DNA from: Larix kaempferi
Lineage: Eukaryota > Streptophyta > Pinopsida > Pinales > Pinaceae
Assembly: GCA_027924585.1 (NCBI GenBank)
Contig: BSBM01000424.1
Location: forward strand, 496,001 to 560,000
DNA: 64,000 bases
Direction of reading: 5' to 3'
In this document: positions 61,235 through 64,000 of the stretch, one piece after another
Position numbering within the stretch: position 1 is the first letter of the stretch
Layout of the letters: every line of letters begins with the position of its first letter
Notes under the pieces: generated by a model
Databases searched by the model: none
The model's input: the letters and a program-made list of their open reading frames with translations, nothing else
What the model was told of the DNA's origin: nothing
Position numbers and translations under genes: made by a program

Positions 61235-63530
61235 ATGGAAAGAGATTAGTCTTCGGGGCGAAAGTGTAGGAGGTCATCACATTCTTCGGGAGTTGGTGCC
61301 CCATTTGACAATCGAAGATTGTCAACTTCACCTCGTGATTCAAGTTTATTGTACAGTTCACATTCAGTCGATCATCGGCGAGGAGATAGGAGTATAGATG
61401 GTTCCCCTTCATCTTCTGTGGGAGAACGTCGATCTCGACCTTCTGTTGGTATGAACATCAATATTATAATACATGTATAAATTGTATTTTTGTGTGTACG
61501 CAGTTTTTACATGTTCACACATAACTTTGTTTGTATTTGAAGCAGAGAGGGAGGAAGATCAAGTAAGGGAGACAGACATGGGTGCAGAGCAAGGTCACCA
61601 AGAGGTTCGTCATCCTATAGAAGGTGACGAAGGTCGAGCCAGGACGTAATTTGTTGAACTAGCTGAGGGTTGTACACCCATATCAGCTTATCCATCTGAT
61701 TTATTTGCGGAGTTTCCATGGAAAAGTGATCTTGCGCAAACGACCCTTGAAAGTTGTAAATCTCACTATGACAAGCTGCAACGTGATCTTTCTTCTTTGG
61801 ATCTCCTTGCATAGAACAAACAAAGTATAGAGATGGTTTTGGGATCATTACAAAAACTCATTGAGGCATATGAGGATCTTGGGCCAACAACAGATGGTTT
61901 TGCTGACTTAATGCATAGAAGAAGGGCCCAAGTGATGGGTCCAGATAAGTGGGATGTTGTGAAGGAGAGAGTGACCAAAGAACAGGCCATGGGAATGTTT
62001 AACTTCGAAGAGGGCCTAAAGCGAAAAGCATTGAAAGTGCAATATTTTAAGCACCCTCATCTTGCACATCATTTATATGATTGGTTCCTTATAGCCTATG
62101 GTCGGTTGCCATGGAATGATGAGGTTTCTAATTATTTTGCCAGATTTTTTAATGGCGAGTTTTTTTTGGGTATGAAGCTAGACTATACTGATATTCATTC
62201 CGACTTTTATGGAGATGGAAAGGGGCGAATATACAATAGAAAAGGTGCTCTTAGAGATCCCACTACCCTTTGACCTCCACCTCAGATATCTCTCCCACCT
62301 AGGCTTGTGACTTACAAATCGGAGATGGAGCCCACATCAGAACTCGGGACAACTACAAGGCATGTTGTTGCTGAAGGTTTAACTTCGGCATTTTTAGGAG
62401 TTGATGCGGGATTGAGTCAAGAGAGGGCTCGAGCCATTATTCGACAGAATTTTGTTTACAAAACTAACGATGAGTTATATGGAATGAGCATTGAAGATCT
62501 CAAGGCTTATGCTAAGGTTTTTCGTGATATCGCTTCAGATGTCTTGTCCAATGACACATCAAGTTTATGAGAGGTTTGTGTACTTTCAATCTGTTTATTT
62601 ATTTTATTCATTTTGAATTGAACTTTTTGTTACATTATATCTATGTATGATATTATGCCTGTTTTGATGTATAGTAATATATACATTACGTAAATGTTTA
62701 TTGGTTGCATTTTTCTAGAATGATGAATGAACATAATTTTCGAGTCTCCACTAGTGAAAATGTTGAAAATGTAGAAGAACATCTTGGAGAGGTATATTTA
62801 TTATTTACATACTTATATTTATGTTTGAAATATATTTTATCATTTTTATTTATTTTTAATTTAACTATGTATCTTATTTTTAATTTGACTTATCCATGCA
62901 GGTTTCTTTAGATTCGAACTTTTTAGATGATTTACCATCTATTGTGAGCTAATGATTTTAATTTTGTTTTGTTTTGGTTTTAAGTTAATTACTTAATTTT
63001 AATTTTTTTTGCTTGCACTATGTTTTATTTATTAACAAAATTTAAATTTTAGGGAAGAGAACATATGGTAAATGGCAGTCAAGATGTAGGTTCCTTGATG
63101 CATGTGGATATTGGCACAGAGGTAATTTTGTTCATAATTGAACTGTTCTTTGATATATAAGTTTAATATTTTAATTTTTTGAATTTAGTTTAAAATAGTT
63201 TAAATAATTTATGAGATTCATAAATTGATTTTATACATGTTGCAGCTTGGGTCTTTTCCATCTCTTGGAGGCAAAGGGAAGACTCCCGAGGAGAGGTCTC
63301 TCAATCTATTCAAGGCAAAGGGAAGACTCCAGTGGAGGATAGTGGTGGACTTCCATTGAGAGAAAGAGGTAATTGAATTGTTCTTTGATATAAGTTTAAT
63401 ATTTTAATTTTTGAATTTAGTTTAAAATTGTTTAAATAATTTATGATATTCATAATCTTCTTTATACATGTTGCAGGTTGGGTTAAGTCCAAGGGAAGAC
63501 CCTAGTAGAGGATAGTGGTGGACTTTCATT
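61235..63530 (+). pseudogene. Gene C: multi-exon gene of unknown function
   Basis: Proposed exon 1 is 61235-61448, from ATG, Ser/Arg-rich (KCRRSSHSSGVGAPFDN; GERRSRPSV), with one early stop at 61247. The intron 61449-61545 has GT...AG borders and its phase matches exon 2. Exon 2 (61546 to about 62570) encodes a conserved-looking core: PSDLFAEFPWKSDLAQTTLE, SLQKLIEAYEDLGPTTDGFA, HHLYDWFLIAYGRLPWNDEV and FFLGMKLDYTDIHSDFYGDG, with stops at 61648, 61812 and 62271. Small phase-0 exons follow near 62719-62792, 62903-62948, 63054-63120 and 63246-63370. I do not recognise the family. Four or more stops suggest a pseudogene. Confidence 0.55.
63119..63480 (+). repeat. Duplicated intron and exon border in gene C
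   Basis: The intron at 63121-63245 and the next one at 63371-63477 are near-copies (gaggtaatt start; ttctttgatata; aagtttaatattttaattt; tacatgttgcag end). The exon phrase ggcaaagggaagactcc also occurs twice, 63273 and 63315. Confidence 0.85.
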
Positions 63531-63599
63531 TAGAGAATGATTTATATTGCTATTTTTTGTTGATATATACATTGTAGTTTTGGACATCGAGGAGCTTTA

Positions 63600-64000
63600 T
63601 TTTTGGATTATACATATATACATTGAACTCACATGTTTATGAATGTTTTTTTTTGGATTATATACACATGTACATTGAACTTACCTATTTTGTGTAGTAA
63701 ATGTTTAGAATATGTTTTTGCATATTTATGAATGTATGTATTATTAAATTTATGTATGTATGTTGATATAATTTTTTTCAGTGTTGAGATGTAAATAATG
63801 ATATGAATGTTAGGAAGTTTTGATAAGAATGTTAAGAATGAATGTAATGTTCATTTTAAGAATGAATGTTATGTTCATTTTAAGAACATGAATGTTAGGA
63901 AGTTTTGATAGGAATGTTAGGAATGTTAAAAATGGATGTTAGGAAGTTTTGATAGGAATGTTAAGAAGGAATGTTAGGTTCAAATTTTGATAGGAATGTT
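63600..64000. repeat. Degenerate minisatellite at the right edge
   Basis: Repeats of gaatgttaggaagttttgat and ttaagaatgaatgt, with units of about 20-40 bp, run off the window end. Confidence 0.8.

Overview
The window looks like intergenic DNA from a large, repeat-rich land-plant genome. A gymnosperm is my best guess, by inference only: one intact-looking protein gene in 64 kb, AT-rich sequence, layers of decayed Copia and Gypsy elements with long LTRs, and plant-type F-box/FBD coding sequence. No bacterial or organellar features were seen, and no tRNA, rRNA or CRISPR array was found.

Left part (1-13 kb). A decayed Gypsy-type end (gag plus LTR-like repeat) runs into AT-rich DNA. A tandemly duplicated segment follows (about 3.05-11.3 kb and 11.3-13.0 kb). 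A complete Copia element (3662-9711) sits inside the first copy, and the second copy preserves the empty insertion site.

Gene part (13-18.5 kb). The one plausible living gene is a two-exon F-box/FBD-type gene on the minus strand (13143-14639). A broken copy of its first exon lies 4 kb away (18095-18410). Local tandem duplications and a tRNA-derived SINE lie between them.

Nested repeat part (19-29.8 kb). Gypsy reverse transcriptase fragments in opposite orientations are followed by a TRIM-like mini-LTR element carrying a SINE. Then come a minus-strand Copia 3' end cut by a new Gypsy LTR, a 301-bp tandem duplication, decayed coding-like stretches, and a second copy of the long LTR-like repeat.

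Large Gypsy element (29857-42866). It has three LTRs, a perfect 5-bp target duplication, a pre-gag frame, gag with several zinc knuckles, pol, and a long extra reading frame after pol. The two outer LTRs resemble each other more than either resembles the inner one. This suggests the three-LTR form moved as a unit.

Right part (42.9-64 kb). Two transposase-like pseudogenes lie on the minus strand. Gene A (42935-45830) is one long frame broken only by stop codons and resembles DUF7869 proteins. Gene B (50491-55581) is split by inserted repeats and has D, DG..QFK and HGKGEHDG motifs. A multi-exon gene of unknown function (gene C, 61235-63530) runs on the plus strand. Hairpins, a palindromic minisatellite and long degenerate tandem repeats fill the spaces. 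Genes A, B and C are the best candidates here for poorly described mobile DNA; their grouping into one system is not shown by the sequence.
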